Under the pieces are notes generated by a model. It saw only the letters and a list, made by a program, of their open reading frames with translations. It was not told the DNA's origin and made no database searches. DNA of 64,000 bases from Halomonas sp. A40-4. Lineage in GTDB: Bacteria > Pseudomonadota > Gammaproteobacteria > Pseudomonadales > Halomonadaceae. The position numbers and the translations under genes are program-made. The DNA is taken from the NCBI RefSeq assembly GCF_015767635.1, contig NZ_CP065230.1, positions 2,046,001 through 2,110,000 of the forward strand, in the 5' to 3' direction. Shown here piece by piece: positions 41,319 to 51,412 of this stretch. Positions within the stretch are counted from its first letter, which is position 1; the number at the start of each line of letters is the position of its first letter.

Positions 41319-42659
41319 ATGCTCGACAAGGTACTTATCGCCAACCGCGGCGAGATTGCCCTACGTATCCTCCGGGCCTGTAAAGAGCTAGGCATCAAGA
41401 CCGTGGCGGTTCATTCCAAGGCGGACCGCGAACTCATGCACGTACGCCTAGCCGACGAGGCGGTATGTATCGGTCCGGCCTCCTCTGCTCAGTCCTATCT
41501 TAATATTCCGGCATTGATCAGCGCAGCGGAAGTGACCGATTCCAGCGCCATTCATCCCGGCTATGGCTTTTTATCCGAAAACGCCAACTTTGCCGAACAG
41601 GTAGAACGCTCAGGCTTTACGTTTATCGGCCCCCGCGCTGAAACCATTCGCCTGATGGGCGATAAAGTCAGCGCCATCGAGTCAATGAAAGCGGCTGGCG
41701 TCCCCACGGTTCCAGGCTCGGACGGCCCACTTGGCGATGATGATGAAACCAATCTTGCGACCGCGCGGCGCATCGGCTATCCGGTTATCATCAAGGCAGC
41801 AGCCGGTGGTGGCGGGCGCGGCATGCGCGTCGTGCATACTGAGGGCCACCTGCTTTCCGCGATTACCGTCACCCGCACCGAGGCCCACTCCTCGTTTGGC
41901 GATGGCACCGTCTACATGGAGAAGTTTCTCGAAAACCCCCGTCATGTGGAAGTTCAGGTACTCGCCGACGGCCAGGGCAATGCCATTCACCTCTTTGACC
42001 GTGACTGCTCGTTGCAGCGTCGCCACCAGAAAGTCCTCGAGGAAGCGCCAGCTCCCGGCATCGACCCTGACGCGCGTGCCAAGGTGCTGGAAGCGTGTCG
42101 CCAGGCATGCGTGGAAATCAACTACCGGGGCGCGGGTACCTTCGAGTTCCTCTACGAAGACGGCAACTTCTTCTTTATCGAGATGAACACTCGCGTCCAG
42201 GTCGAACACCCTGTCACCGAGATGGTGACCGGCGTGGATATTGTCAAGGAACAGCTGCGCATTGCCTCGGGCATGCCGCTGACGATCCGCCAGGAAGACG
42301 TTGTATTGAACGGCCACGCGTTCGAATGCCGCATCAACGCGGAAGACGCGCGCACCTTCATGCCGTCACCCGGTAAGGTAACGCTTTACCACGCACCAGG
42401 TGGCCTTGGCGTGCGTATGGACTCGCACATGTATACCGGCTATACCGTCCCGCCCCATTACGACTCGCTGATCGGCAAGCTGATCACCTGGGGAGAGGAC
42501 CGGGAAATTGCCCTCACCCGCATGCGCAACGCACTGGATGAGCTATTGGTTGAAGGCATCAAAACCAACATTGATCTGCAAAAAGACCTGGTGCGCGATA
42601 GCTACTTCCGCCAGGGTGGCGTCAATATTCACTATCTAGAAAAGAAACTCAGCAGCTAA
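41319..42659 (+). CDS. accC: Acetyl-CoA carboxylase biotin carboxylase subunit
   Basis: 446 aa. ATP-grasp enzyme: [15 protein letters not shown] at the start, ATP loop [33 protein letters not shown] and [15 protein letters not shown] with the catalytic Glu/Arg. Carboxylates the biotin on AccB. ATG 41319 gives the conserved [11 protein letters not shown] start; a GTG 12 bp upstream is less likely. Ends 71 bp before prmA. Confidence 0.97.
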   Translation: MLDKVLIANRGEIALRILRACKELGIKTVAVHSKADRELMHVRLADEAVCIGPASSAQSYLNIPALISAAEVTDSSAIHPGYGFLSENANFAEQVERSGFTFIGPRAETIRLMGDKVSAIESMKAAGVPTVPGSDGPLGDDDETNLATARRIGYPVIIKAAAGGGGRGMRVVHTEGHLLSAITVTRTEAHSSFGDGTVYMEKFLENPRHVEVQVLADGQGNAIHLFDRDCSLQRRHQKVLEEAPAPGIDPDARAKVLEACRQACVEINYRGAGTFEFLYEDGNFFFIEMNTRVQVEHPVTEMVTGVDIVKEQLRIASGMPLTIRQEDVVLNGHAFECRINAEDARTFMPSPGKVTLYHAPGGLGVRMDSHMYTGYTVPPHYDSLIGKLITWGEDREIALTRMRNALDELLVEGIKTNIDLQKDLVRDSYFRQGGVNIHYLEKKLSS

Positions 42660-42730
42660 CACACGCTGAGATCGATCATCACGGGATGACCATCGTCATC
42701 CCGCTTTTTTTGCTGCTGCGGAGACCCGGA

Positions 42731-43642
42731 ATGCCCTGGCTTCAACTCAAAGCGCACGTCCCGCCCGAGCAGGCAGAACTGCTGGAAGAATTACTCCTTG
42801 AAGAAGGCGCGACGGCAATTGGGCTTCAAGACGCCCAGGATGACCCGGTATTCGAACCCGAACGCGGCACAACGCCTCTATGGCAGGACACTGTCGTCAC
42901 CGGGCTATACGATGACCTCGAGGGCATTGACGCCATGCTTGCGCGCATCGAAGCCGCCTGGTCGGAACAGGTACCGGACGAACCCTGCCCGGCCATTGAC
43001 TATGAGCTACTCGCAGACCGCGATTGGGAACGCGAGTGGATGGAAGACTTTACGCCACTGCGTATGGGAGAAAGGCTCTGGATTGTGCCAAGCTGGCACG
43101 AACCACCCGAGTCCGATGCCGTCAACCTGGTCCTTGACCCGGGCCTGGCGTTTGGTACGGGTACCCACCCGACCACGGCGTTGTGCCTTGAATGGCTTGA
43201 TAGCCTGGCAGTCAAGGGGCAACTCGCTGACCAGTCTGTGCTGGACATTGGCTGTGGTTCGGGCATTTTGGCCATTGCCGCATTAAAGCTCGGCGCGGCC
43301 CATGCCGATGGTACCGATATTGACCCCCAGGCACTGCAGGCCAGTCGTGACAACGCCGAGCGTAATCATATCGACGAAACAGCACTGGCACTCTGCTTTC
43401 CTGAGCAACTCGTCAAAAGCCGCTACCCGATTGTCACCGCCAATATTTTGGCGGGTCCGCTGATCGAAATGGCATCAACGGTTGCTGGCCACGTTGCCCC
43501 TGGCGGTCACATTGCCCTTTCGGGCATTTTGGCCAACCAGGCCGATGATGTCATGCAGGCCTATCAGCAACAGGGGCTCAGCATGGATGCGCCTGTCATG
43601 CGGGAAGGCTGGGTACGCCTTACCGGACATCGCCTCATTTAA
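42731..43642 (+). CDS. prmA: Ribosomal protein L11 methyltransferase
   Basis: 303 aa. N-terminal L11-binding domain (MPWLQLKAHVPPEQAE), then the SAM site LDIGCGSGILAIAALKLGA, preceded by LAFGTGTHPTTALCL and followed by NILAGPL, all PrmA signatures. Trimethylates L11. ATG 42731 preferred for its match to the family start and GGAG upstream; the longer open frame adds a hydrophobic, non-conserved stretch. Confidence 0.95.
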   Translation: MPWLQLKAHVPPEQAELLEELLLEEGATAIGLQDAQDDPVFEPERGTTPLWQDTVVTGLYDDLEGIDAMLARIEAAWSEQVPDEPCPAIDYELLADRDWEREWMEDFTPLRMGERLWIVPSWHEPPESDAVNLVLDPGLAFGTGTHPTTALCLEWLDSLAVKGQLADQSVLDIGCGSGILAIAALKLGAAHADGTDIDPQALQASRDNAERNHIDETALALCFPEQLVKSRYPIVTANILAGPLIEMASTVAGHVAPGGHIALSGILANQADDVMQAYQQQGLSMDAPVMREGWVRLTGHRLI

Positions 43643-43751
43643 TCTGTCGCTGACACTCAGGCCGCCTTCACCCCGCCGTCGAGTAAGCGTATCATACGCG
43701 TCCTCGGGCGGCCTGACGGTCGTTAACCGCAACATCAAAGCGCCAACTGCC

Positions 43752-44789
43752 ATGACCCTAGCAACACCACCACTCAAGATCGGCCCACACGCCCTGCCGA
43801 ACCGGGTCATATTAGCGCCCATGGCGGGGGTGACCGATCGTCCTTTCCGCCAGCTGTGTCGTCGGCTCGGGGCAGGCTGGGTAGTTGGCGAGATGGTCAC
43901 TGCCGATCCCAATCTATGGCATACACGCAAATCAAAATTGCGCATGGATCATCGTGGCGAACCCGCCCCCAGGGTTGTGCAAATTGCCGGGGGCGACGCC
44001 GAGATGCTCGCCCAGGCAGCCCGGCTCAATGCCGATCTTGGCGCACAGGTAATCGACATCAACATGGGCTGTCCGGCCAAAAAAGTCTGCAATAAGGCAG
44101 CAGGCTCAGCGTTGCTTCGCGACGAAAGACTGGTTGGCGAGATTCTTGACGCCGTCGTCAACGCCGTCGATATTCCTGTCACCCTTAAAATTCGCACTGG
44201 ATGGTGTGCTGACTCCAATAACGGCGTCCGTATTGCGCGTCTTGCAGAGCAAGCAGGCATTCAATCGTTGGCAGTTCATGGCCGACATCGCGAGCAGCGC
44301 TATACTGGATGGGCAGAGTACGACACCATTGCCGATATCAAGTCACGACTGGGCATTCCGGTGATTGCCAACGGGGACATCACCACCCCGGAAAAAGCGG
44401 TAGAGGTGCTGCACTACACGCAAGCAGACGCCGTTATGGTCGGACGGGCCGCCCAGGGAAATCCCTGGATTTTTGATCAGATTCAGCACTTTCTGGAACA
44501 TGGTGAGCACCGCGCTCAACCCAGCCTGGAAGAGCGCCGTGGCGTGCTCATTGATCATTTAAACGCCCTTCATGGCTTTTATGGCGACACCATGGGCGTG
44601 CGCATTGCGCGTAAGCACCTTGGCTGGTACCTGGGCGAAGATGCCCGTTTCACTCCAGCTCAGCGGCGTGATTTAAAGCAACAATTCAACGGATTGGCCA
44701 CTACCGAAACACAAGTCAACTGGATCAATGACGCCATGGCACCCGATGCCATCAAGCGTCTGCTAGCCAAAGGAAGCTATGCAGCATGA
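43752..44789 (+). CDS. dusB: tRNA-dihydrouridine synthase B
   Basis: 345 aa. FMN-dependent TIM barrel: VILAPMAGVTDRPFRQLC, the catalytic Cys in NMGCPAKKVCNKAAGSAL, and VHGRHREQRYTG. Reduces uridine to dihydrouridine in the tRNA D-loop. Start ATG 43752 fits the family; no strong ribosome site is visible. It overlaps fis by ATGA, as dusB-fis in enterobacteria. Confidence 0.96.
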   Translation: MTLATPPLKIGPHALPNRVILAPMAGVTDRPFRQLCRRLGAGWVVGEMVTADPNLWHTRKSKLRMDHRGEPAPRVVQIAGGDAEMLAQAARLNADLGAQVIDINMGCPAKKVCNKAAGSALLRDERLVGEILDAVVNAVDIPVTLKIRTGWCADSNNGVRIARLAEQAGIQSLAVHGRHREQRYTGWAEYDTIADIKSRLGIPVIANGDITTPEKAVEVLHYTQADAVMVGRAAQGNPWIFDQIQHFLEHGEHRAQPSLEERRGVLIDHLNALHGFYGDTMGVRIARKHLGWYLGEDARFTPAQRRDLKQQFNGLATTETQVNWINDAMAPDAIKRLLAKGSYAA

Positions 44790-45133
44790 CCGAACGCGAT
44801 CTTGACCTTGTTTCCAGCGACAGCGCGTCAGACAGCCATACGCGCCTCAACGGCACACTGGCAGACTCCGAGGCCAATATGCCGCCGCAGCCTCTTCGAG
44901 AGGCCGTGGAAGCTGCGATGCGTCGCTACTTCGAGCATCTCGATGGCAGTCAGGCGAGCGACCTGTATGCCATGGTGATGGCCGAAGTAGAGGCGCCTTT
45001 GCTCGCCTGCGTGCTTGAGCACACCGAGGGGAATCAGACCCGTGCGGCGGATGTACTGGGCCTCAACCGTGGCACGCTGCGCAAGAAACTCAAGCTTTAT
45101 GGACTTATTGAAGGCGACGCCCCAACACCCTGA
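44786..45133 (+). CDS. fis: Fis-family nucleoid protein
   Basis: 115 aa; C-terminal half ([19 protein letters not shown], then [19 protein letters not shown]) is the Fis dimer and helix-turn-helix. The ~30 N-terminal residues are longer and more polar than in E. coli (98 aa). DNA-bending regulator of rRNA and other genes. Translationally coupled to dusB. Confidence 0.94.
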   Translation: MTERDLDLVSSDSASDSHTRLNGTLADSEANMPPQPLREAVEAAMRRYFEHLDGSQASDLYAMVMAEVEAPLLACVLEHTEGNQTRAADVLGLNRGTLRKKLKLYGLIEGDAPTP

Positions 45134-45179
45134 GGGCGTCATTGACTTTTCATTCTCTACTCTGCACACGAGCACCCTC

Positions 45180-46760
45180 ATGGCTGATAGCACTGCGACC
45201 CCTGTACGCCGCGCCCTTTTGAGCGTTTCTGATAAAACCGGCATCGTTGAATTTGCCCGCGGCTTGTCCGAGCATGGCGTGGAGCTTCTGTCCACGGGCG
45301 GCACATTCCGCCTGCTACAGGAACACCAGATTCCGGTTAAGGAAGTTAGCGAACACACCGGCTTCCCCGAGATCATGGATGGCCGCGTCAAGACACTGCA
45401 CCCCAAAATCCATGGCGGCATTCTCGCCCGCCGCGGCCAGGATGACGCGGTCATGGCGGAGAACGACATTACCCCGATTGATATGGTCGTGGTAAACCTC
45501 TACCCCTTTGCTGCCACCGTCGCCAAGCCGGACTGCACGCGGCAGGACGCCATCGAAAATATCGATATCGGTGGCCCGACCATGGTCCGCGCCTGCGCCA
45601 AGAACCACGCGTACACGACGATTGTCGTCAACGCCGACGACTATCCCCGGGTGCTGGGTGAGCTCGCCGCTCAGGAGGGGTATGTCAGCGAAGCCACCCG
45701 CTTCGACCTCGCGGTAAAAGCCTTTGAACACACCGCAGGCTACGACGCTGCCATTGCCAACTACCTGGGACGCCAGGTCGAGGCAACAGACGCCGATTTC
45801 CCAAGGACGCTAAATCTGCAACTGCACAAGAAACAGGCCATGCGCTACGGTGAAAACCCGCACCAGCAGGCTGCTTTTTACGTGGAGGAAGGAGCCAACG
45901 AACCCGGCGTGGCGACGGCAACAATGCTGCAGGGTAAGCCGCTGTCGTACAACAATGTCGCCGATACCGATGCTGCCTTTGAGTGTGTCAAAGAATTCGA
46001 TGACACCGCCTGCGTTATCGTCAAACACGCTAACCCCTGCGGCGTTGCGATTGGCGCCACCGCCCTTGAAGCCTACGACAAAGCCTTTGCGACCGACCCT
46101 ACCAGTGCATTTGGCGGCATTATCGCTTTCAATGTGGCGCTCGATGCCGACACGGCCCGGGCAATCGTCGATCGCCAATTTGTAGAGGTGATTATCGCCC
46201 CCGGCGTCAGCGCCGACGCCGCTTCCATTGTGGCAGCGAAGAAGAATGTCCGGCTACTGGATGTCAGCGCACATTGGCCCAGCGAAACCAAGCCCGCCTT
46301 CGACTTCAAGCGGGTTAACGGTGGCCTGCTGGTTCAAGAGCGTGACGACGGCATGGTAACGCGTGATGCCCTGACGGTGGTCAGTGAGCGCGCTCCGTCC
46401 GAGCAGGAACTGCGTGATCTCTCGTTTGCCTGGAGGGTCGCCAAGTTCGTTAAATCCAATGCCATCGTGTACGCCCACAGTGGCCAGACAATAGGCGTTG
46501 GCGCGGGACAGATGAGCCGTGTCTATTCCGCCAAGATTGCGGGCATCAAGGCGGCCGACGAGGGTCTCTCAGTGCCGGGTTCCGTAATGGCGTCGGACGC
46601 TTTCTTCCCGTTTCGTGACGGCATTGATGCCGCTGCGGCGGCAGGTATCACCGCCGTCATTCAGCCGGGCGGCTCAATGCGCGATCAGGAAGTGATCGAT
46701 GCAGCCAATGAAGCCGGCATTGCCATGGTGTTTACCGGCATGCGTCATTTCCGCCACTAA
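45180..46760 (+). CDS. purH: Bifunctional AICAR transformylase/IMP cyclohydrolase
   Basis: 526 aa. IMP cyclohydrolase domain 1-~200 ([25 protein letters not shown]) and AICAR formyltransferase ~205-526 ([37 protein letters not shown]). Last two steps of IMP synthesis. ATG 45180 ([15 protein letters not shown]) is 46 bp after fis; the longer open frame begins inside fis and is not conserved. Confidence 0.97.
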   Translation: MADSTATPVRRALLSVSDKTGIVEFARGLSEHGVELLSTGGTFRLLQEHQIPVKEVSEHTGFPEIMDGRVKTLHPKIHGGILARRGQDDAVMAENDITPIDMVVVNLYPFAATVAKPDCTRQDAIENIDIGGPTMVRACAKNHAYTTIVVNADDYPRVLGELAAQEGYVSEATRFDLAVKAFEHTAGYDAAIANYLGRQVEATDADFPRTLNLQLHKKQAMRYGENPHQQAAFYVEEGANEPGVATATMLQGKPLSYNNVADTDAAFECVKEFDDTACVIVKHANPCGVAIGATALEAYDKAFATDPTSAFGGIIAFNVALDADTARAIVDRQFVEVIIAPGVSADAASIVAAKKNVRLLDVSAHWPSETKPAFDFKRVNGGLLVQERDDGMVTRDALTVVSERAPSEQELRDLSFAWRVAKFVKSNAIVYAHSGQTIGVGAGQMSRVYSAKIAGIKAADEGLSVPGSVMASDAFFPFRDGIDAAAAAGITAVIQPGGSMRDQEVIDAANEAGIAMVFTGMRHFRH

Positions 46761-46783
46761 GCCAGACTAGGGTCCCCGACAGC

Positions 46784-46820
46784 AAACAACCCTCATTGAC
46801 GTGTTCAGTGAGGGTTGTTT
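46784..46820. terminator. purH/gabD terminator
   Basis: 12-bp inverted repeat AAACAACCCTCA / TGAGGGTTGTTT between the convergent purH and gabD stop codons. Confidence 0.8.
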
Positions 46821-46847
46821 CAGCTCAGGAAAAATGAAAAGCGGGGT

Positions 46848-48305
46848 TTAACTGAGATCAATACACAGATACTTGGTTTCCAGATATTCCTCCAAGCCCT
46901 GGTGCCCCCCTTCGCGTCCCAGGCCGGATGCTTTCACACCGCCGAACGGCGCCGCTGCATTGGAAATCAGGCCGGTATTAATGCCTACCATGCCATATTC
47001 AAGCGCTTCAGCTACCCGCCAGACCCGCGACAAATCACGAGAATAGAAGTAAGACGCCAGCCCATATTGAGTGTCGTTAGCCATTTCAATGGCCGTCTCT
47101 TCGTCATCGAAGGGAAAGACAGCCGCCAGCGGGCCAAAGGTCTCTTCATGGGCGACTTTCATTTCATTCGTGGCAAAGCTGATCAAGGTTGGGCTGAAGA
47201 AGTTACCTCCCAAGGGGTGCGGATACCCGCCCAGTAACAGCTCTGCCCCATGGTCGACAGCGTCCTGGACGTGCTCACTGACTTTCTGAACGCCATTCTG
47301 GTCAATCAACGGCCCGATGTTGATATTTTCCTGAGTGCCATCGCCCACATTCAGCTCGCTGTTCATCGCCACGGCGAGCTTTTCGCAAAACGCATTGATG
47401 ACGCTGGACTGGACCAAAAAACGGTTGGTGCAGACGCATGTTTGCCCTGCGTTACGAAACTTGGCAGCCATGGCGCCGTCAACCGCCGCATCCAGATCGG
47501 CATCTTCAAAGACGATAAAGGGAGCGTTGCCGCCCAACTCAAGCGATATTTTCTGCACATGCTCGGAAGCCTGCGCCATCAGCTTGCGGCCAACTTCGGT
47601 CGAACCGGTAAAGGTAATCTTGCGCACTTTAGGTGACTGGGTCAGCGCTTCGGCGATGTCAGCAGCGCTCCCCGGCACAACGTTGAAAACGCCGCGGGGA
47701 ATACCGGCACGCTCCGCCAGCATGGCCAGGGCCGTGGCCGAAAACGGCGTCTGGCTCGCTGGCTTGACCACAATGGTACAGCCAGCCGCCAGAGCAGCAC
47801 CCGCCTTACGGGTAATCATCGCCGCCGGGAAATTCCAGGGGGTGATGGCACCGACAACGCCAACAGGCTGTTTGGTCACCACAATACGCTGGTTGGCCTT
47901 GGCGGCAGGAATGGTTTCACCGTAGACGCGCCGAGCTTCTTCAGCGAACCAGCGAAGAAAGCTCGCCGCATAGGCAATTTCACCCGCCGCCTCTTTCAGT
48001 GGCTTGCCTTGCTCGTGGGTCATCAGCATGGCGAGATCGTGCTGATGTTCCAGCATCAGGTCATGCCACTTCAATAACAAATCCGCCCGCTCCTGGGCAG
48101 TCAGCGAGCGCCACGCGGGAAGTGCTGCATCAGCCGCTTCAATGGCCCGTTCGGTTTCCGCTTTACCCAGCCTTGGCATATCGCCCACTATCTCACCGGT
48201 GGCCGGGTTAAGCACGTTGATCTGGTCACCGCTGTCGGCCGCTACCCAACTTCCATCGATATAGGCAAACGGACAGTACAGCTGTGTCTCTTTAAGCGCT
48301 TCCAT
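46848..48305 (-). CDS. gabD: NAD(P)-dependent succinate-semialdehyde dehydrogenase
   Basis: 485 aa. Aldehyde dehydrogenase: PWNFPAAMITRKAGAALAAG, NAD site FTGSTEVGRKL, Glu in LELGGNAPFIVF, catalytic Cys in NAGQTCVCTNRF. VWRVAEALEYGMVGINTGLI and APFGGVKASGLGREGG fit GabD better than other ALDHs. It oxidises succinate semialdehyde to succinate. No gabT is adjacent, so the source of the substrate is not evident here. Confidence 0.9.
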   Translation of the reverse strand: MEALKETQLYCPFAYIDGSWVAADSGDQINVLNPATGEIVGDMPRLGKAETERAIEAADAALPAWRSLTAQERADLLLKWHDLMLEHQHDLAMLMTHEQGKPLKEAAGEIAYAASFLRWFAEEARRVYGETIPAAKANQRIVVTKQPVGVVGAITPWNFPAAMITRKAGAALAAGCTIVVKPASQTPFSATALAMLAERAGIPRGVFNVVPGSAADIAEALTQSPKVRKITFTGSTEVGRKLMAQASEHVQKISLELGGNAPFIVFEDADLDAAVDGAMAAKFRNAGQTCVCTNRFLVQSSVINAFCEKLAVAMNSELNVGDGTQENINIGPLIDQNGVQKVSEHVQDAVDHGAELLLGGYPHPLGGNFFSPTLISFATNEMKVAHEETFGPLAAVFPFDDEETAIEMANDTQYGLASYFYSRDLSRVWRVAEALEYGMVGINTGLISNAAAPFGGVKASGLGREGGHQGLEEYLETKYLCIDLS

Positions 48306-48412
48306 GACAGACTCCTGCCCCGGATAAGGGACTCATCAGCAAAATAACGTATTCATGCTATGACGAAACAGGGTAACAGACCAACCGTAATACAGTATCG
48401 TGTCGCACAGGG

Positions 48413-48964
48413 TTAATTGACCAGCGTCAAGAACTCCTGACGCGTTGCCTGATTGGCCCGGAAATCGCCCAGCATGACGGATGACGTCATACTCGAGTTT
48501 TGTTTCTCGACGCCACGCATCATCATGCAAAGATGACGCGCTTCAATTACCACGGCCACCCCACGCGCCTGGGTGACCTGCTGCACTGCCTCGGCAATTT
48601 CCCGGGTCAGGTTCTCCTGAATCTGCATGCGTCGGGCATACATATCGACGATACGAGCAAATTTGGAGAGCCCCAACACGTTACCGTTCGGCAGGTAAGC
48701 GATGTGACACTTACCAATAAAAGGCAACAGGTGATGCTCGCACATTGAATACAGCTCGATATCCTTGACCAGCACCATTTCGTCAGTCTGCGACTCAAAA
48801 ACGGCACCGTTGACGATTTCCTCCAGCGACTGATGATAGCCATGCGTCAGGAACTGCATTGCTTTTGCTGCGCGAAGAGGGGTATCTCTGAGCCCTTCAC
48901 GCTCGGGATTTTCCCCAAGTGCGCTGATGATCTGTTGGTAATACTGGGCGATATCATCCGTCAT
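48413..48964 (-). CDS. folE: GTP cyclohydrolase I
   Basis: 183 aa. First step of folate (and queuosine precursor) synthesis. Zinc site [18 protein letters not shown] and late Cys in [11 protein letters not shown], substrate loop [20 protein letters not shown] 48964 has GAGG 8 nt upstream; an in-frame TTG 15 bp upstream is less likely. Preceded by an unusual nested palindrome. Queuosine is the likely acceptor of the mannosyltransferase-family protein at 24212-25303. Confidence 0.96.
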   Translation of the reverse strand: MTDDIAQYYQQIISALGENPEREGLRDTPLRAAKAMQFLTHGYHQSLEEIVNGAVFESQTDEMVLVKDIELYSMCEHHLLPFIGKCHIAYLPNGNVLGLSKFARIVDMYARRMQIQENLTREIAEAVQQVTQARGVAVVIEARHLCMMMRGVEKQNSSMTSSVMLGDFRANQATRQEFLTLVN

Positions 48965-49073
48965 GGTAAGCCTCGTCAAAAATGTCGTGCACGATCAATA
49001 TGGCTCCATCGCGCTAAAAAGAGTCGGCCATAGGCCGCCATGGCAATGATTGGACGCAATCCAGACACAACCA

Positions 49074-49108
49074 TGTACAGAAAATATACTTTAAGTAAGG
49101 TATGTACA
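49074..49108. promoter_or_regulatory. Nested palindrome upstream of folE
   Basis: Two self-palindromic TGTACA sites (49074-49079 and 49103-49108) flank an 11-bp palindrome TACTTTAAGTA (49087-49097), all nearly sharing one centre, in the AT-rich gap between srkA and folE. It looks like an operator of a dimeric regulator; identity unknown. A -10-like TATATT lies inside it on the minus strand. Confidence 0.4.
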
Positions 49109-49215
49109 ATAAAATATTAACATAACGCAATAAAAGCGTGCATCTTAGCGCACCTAAGCGCTGGGTGGCAGCTTGGCTTGATCCGGCATCCCGCTATGCG
49201 CGTGATAGAAAGACA

Positions 49216-50190
49216 CTATGCCAACCACTGCGGCTTTTTTAGTATTAGCAATTGTTGCTCAAGTTGCCGGATATGCTGATCCCAGTACCCTTTATCAGCG
49301 ACCCAGGGAAACGCTAACTGGAAGGCAGGGTCTTGCCAGCGAGAGACCAGCCAGGCGCTGTGCCTTATCAACCGGTAGGCACGCAGTGGTTCAATCAGCT
49401 CTATCTGCTGATGGGGAAAGGGCCGCGTTTCTTCGTACCCTTCGACAATCTCACTCATCTGACGCTGCCACTCAACGGGCTCATTCGCCGATAGCAGCAT
49501 CCAGATATCCTGGATCGCTGGCGCCATCAGGCAATCATCAAAATCCACCAGTGAAAACTGCTCATCGCGCCCCAGAATATTGCCCAAATGACAGTCACCG
49601 TGACAACGTATCATTGTTTCATCACCCCATTGATAGGGACGAAGCGCTTTCAGCATGCGGGTAATGACGCTTTCATAACCCCGACGCTGGTAACGATCCA
49701 AACGCTGGCTATCGAAGACCCGTTGCTGAGCATCTTTCACTCCTTCCACTAACTCCAGACGTGGACGATGGATAAAAGTGCCCTTGCTTGACGACTCGTG
49801 CAACTGCCCCATCAGTTCACCAAGCGCGAAAAGGTGGGCATCATTGTCCAACTCGGGGGCCTGTCCAGGGCAGTGGCGGAATAACGCAAAACGATACCCT
49901 TCATAGCGATGCAGGCTTTGCCCGCGACGATCACGCCAAACGGTGGCCACCGGCACTCCGGCCTGGCTAAGCTCGACAAGAAAATCGTGCTCTTCCTGGA
50001 TAGTGGCGTCCTGCCAGCGTTCTGGACGATAGAACTTGATAATCCATTGACCGCCTTGCTCATCGCGGAACATCATCACGCGGTTCTCATAGCTGTTTAG
50101 CGCAAATGGTTCCGACGTTGGCCATATATCCAACGACTCCACCGCTGACATCACAAGGCCAGGAGAAAGCTGGTGAAAAGCATGCGTCAT
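49216..50190 (-). CDS. srkA: Stress response kinase A (YihE/SrkA type)
   Basis: 324 aa. Aminoglycoside/choline-kinase-like Ser/Thr kinase. N-terminal FALNSYENRVMMFRDEQGG with IIKFYRPERW, catalytic HGDCHLGNIL and metal Asp in LVDFDDCLMAPA. In E. coli it counters cell death under Cpx-linked stress. ATG 50190 has GGAGA upstream. Usually beside dsbA in enterobacteria, but not here. Confidence 0.93.
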   Translation of the reverse strand: MTHAFHQLSPGLVMSAVESLDIWPTSEPFALNSYENRVMMFRDEQGGQWIIKFYRPERWQDATIQEEHDFLVELSQAGVPVATVWRDRRGQSLHRYEGYRFALFRHCPGQAPELDNDAHLFALGELMGQLHESSSKGTFIHRPRLELVEGVKDAQQRVFDSQRLDRYQRRGYESVITRMLKALRPYQWGDETMIRCHGDCHLGNILGRDEQFSLVDFDDCLMAPAIQDIWMLLSANEPVEWQRQMSEIVEGYEETRPFPHQQIELIEPLRAYRLIRHSAWLVSRWQDPAFQLAFPWVADKGYWDQHIRQLEQQLLILKKPQWLA

Positions 50191-50245
50191 GGTGTCTCCA
50201 GGGATCAATCAGTAAAAGCGTATCATCGACGAGGGCATCGTGCTG

Positions 50246-50959
50246 TCAGGCGTCATCAACCACCAGAGGTGTGCGCGCCGCCGCCCACACATCAACACGC
50301 TGCGCTCCAGCCCGGCGCAATGCCAAAGCGAGTGCATGGGCCGTAGCCCCCGTGGTGACAACGTCATCAACAATCGCGACATACGCAGGCGGCGGTTTAT
50401 CAATCACGAAAGCACCCGCCAGATTGGCAAAACGCGCCTGCCGGTTCAAGCGGCGCTGCGAAGGCCCCTGCTTGAGTCGACGAGCTTCGAGCACGGGCAA
50501 GCCGCTTCGCTTGGCGAGCTCGAAAGCCAACCAGTGCGCTTGATTGAACCCGCGGTCGCGAGCGCGCTCTGGCGTCATTGGCACGGGCAGTATCGCATCA
50601 AAGGGTGGCGATGGCAGGCTTTGTTGCATTAACTCACACAACAACATGCCAGCCCGAGGCCGGGCGTTAAATTTGAAATCGCGCACCAGTGCATTAACGG
50701 GAAATTCATAGCGTAACGCCACATAAGCAGCCTCGAAGGCAGGCCGCTTACTGAGGCAATGCCCGCACAAGAAGTGGTGATCGTTCGTTAACTGATCACC
50801 ACAGCACGGACAGGCAGGTCTATTCCAGGGCAACTGCTCGAAACATTCCGAGCACCAGCTTGCGTCCCCTTCAAGCGGTGCCAAACAAAACGCACAATAA
50901 CCCGGCAGTCCCTGTTTTAGCAGAGCACTACCGGCAGCTACCCAGCGTTTCAATCGCAT
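50246..50959 (-). CDS. comF: ComF-family phosphoribosyltransferase
   Basis: 237 aa. Two zinc knuckles (CAFCLAPL ... CSECF and CPCCGDQL ... CGHCL) followed by a PRTase domain with the PRPP loop VAIVDDVVTTGATAHAL and RGFNQAHWLAFELAKRSG. In naturally competent bacteria ComF (GntX in E. coli) is needed for DNA uptake or use; competence is not shown here. ATG 50959 has AAGGAG 5 nt upstream, against a GTG 6 bp earlier. Fifty-five bp ahead of srkA on the same strand. Confidence 0.92.
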   Translation of the reverse strand: MRLKRWVAAGSALLKQGLPGYCAFCLAPLEGDASWCSECFEQLPWNRPACPCCGDQLTNDHHFLCGHCLSKRPAFEAAYVALRYEFPVNALVRDFKFNARPRAGMLLCELMQQSLPSPPFDAILPVPMTPERARDRGFNQAHWLAFELAKRSGLPVLEARRLKQGPSQRRLNRQARFANLAGAFVIDKPPPAYVAIVDDVVTTGATAHALALALRRAGAQRVDVWAAARTPLVVDDA

Positions 50960-50995
50960 GAGCACTCCTTGGCTGGCGGCTTGTACACTTTATCA

Positions 50996-51023
50996 TTGAC
51001 TTTATATAAAAGATTGATAGTAT
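50996..51023 (+). promoter_or_regulatory. Predicted promoter of tRNA-Leu
   Basis: TTGACT (50996-51001), 16-bp AT-rich spacer, TAGTAT (51018-51023), with a start near 51030 just upstream of the mature 5' end. Confidence 0.55.
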
Positions 51024-51035
51024 ACGCATCGTTCT

Positions 51036-51120
51036 GCGGATGTGGTGGAATTGGTAGACACGCTAGATTTAGGTTCTAGTGCCGTAAGGCGTGGGAGTTC
51101 AAGTCTCCCCATCCGCACCA
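51036..51120 (+). tRNA. tRNA-Leu (anticodon UAG)
   Basis: 85 nt with encoded CCA. Acceptor GCGGATG / CATCCGC, anticodon stem CTAGA / TCTAG around loop TTTAGGT (anticodon TAG), a long class II variable arm and GTTCAAGTC in the T arm. Reads CUA and probably other CUN codons. Confidence 0.95.
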
Positions 51121-51412
51121 ATTAAGCATTATTTTTCAATCAGCTAGATTTATCCCCTCCTTGCTTTTAGTGCTCATATAGTCTGTTTTGGGCATGCTTC
51201 GGTCAGTTTCTTAGCCAACATTTGCATCCCTTCTAATCGTCTTTATCTGCTTTCTTACGTCCCCGCAATGCTTTTTTATTGCCCAACAAATCAGGTTTAC
51301 CTGATTAAAATTGAACCACAACTCATTGGCTAACTGGATTTTTTAGCCTGTTGAGCTAGCTTTTGTTCTACTCGCTAACTCCAAACCATTAAACGGGCTA
51401 AGGAACAGACCT
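51121..51412. other. AT-rich gap with several small palindromes
   Basis: 292 bp without a credible gene, noticeably AT-richer than its surroundings. Contains AATCAGG / CCTGATT (51289-51306, possible weak terminator of the tRNA) and shorter pairs GCAAT/ATTGC and GGCTAA/TTAGCC. No repeat of the tRNA end is seen, so no attachment site is supported. Confidence 0.5.

Noticed and set aside
51036..51412. Integration (att) site at tRNA-Leu
   Set aside because: No integrase, no direct repeat of the tRNA 3' end within reach.
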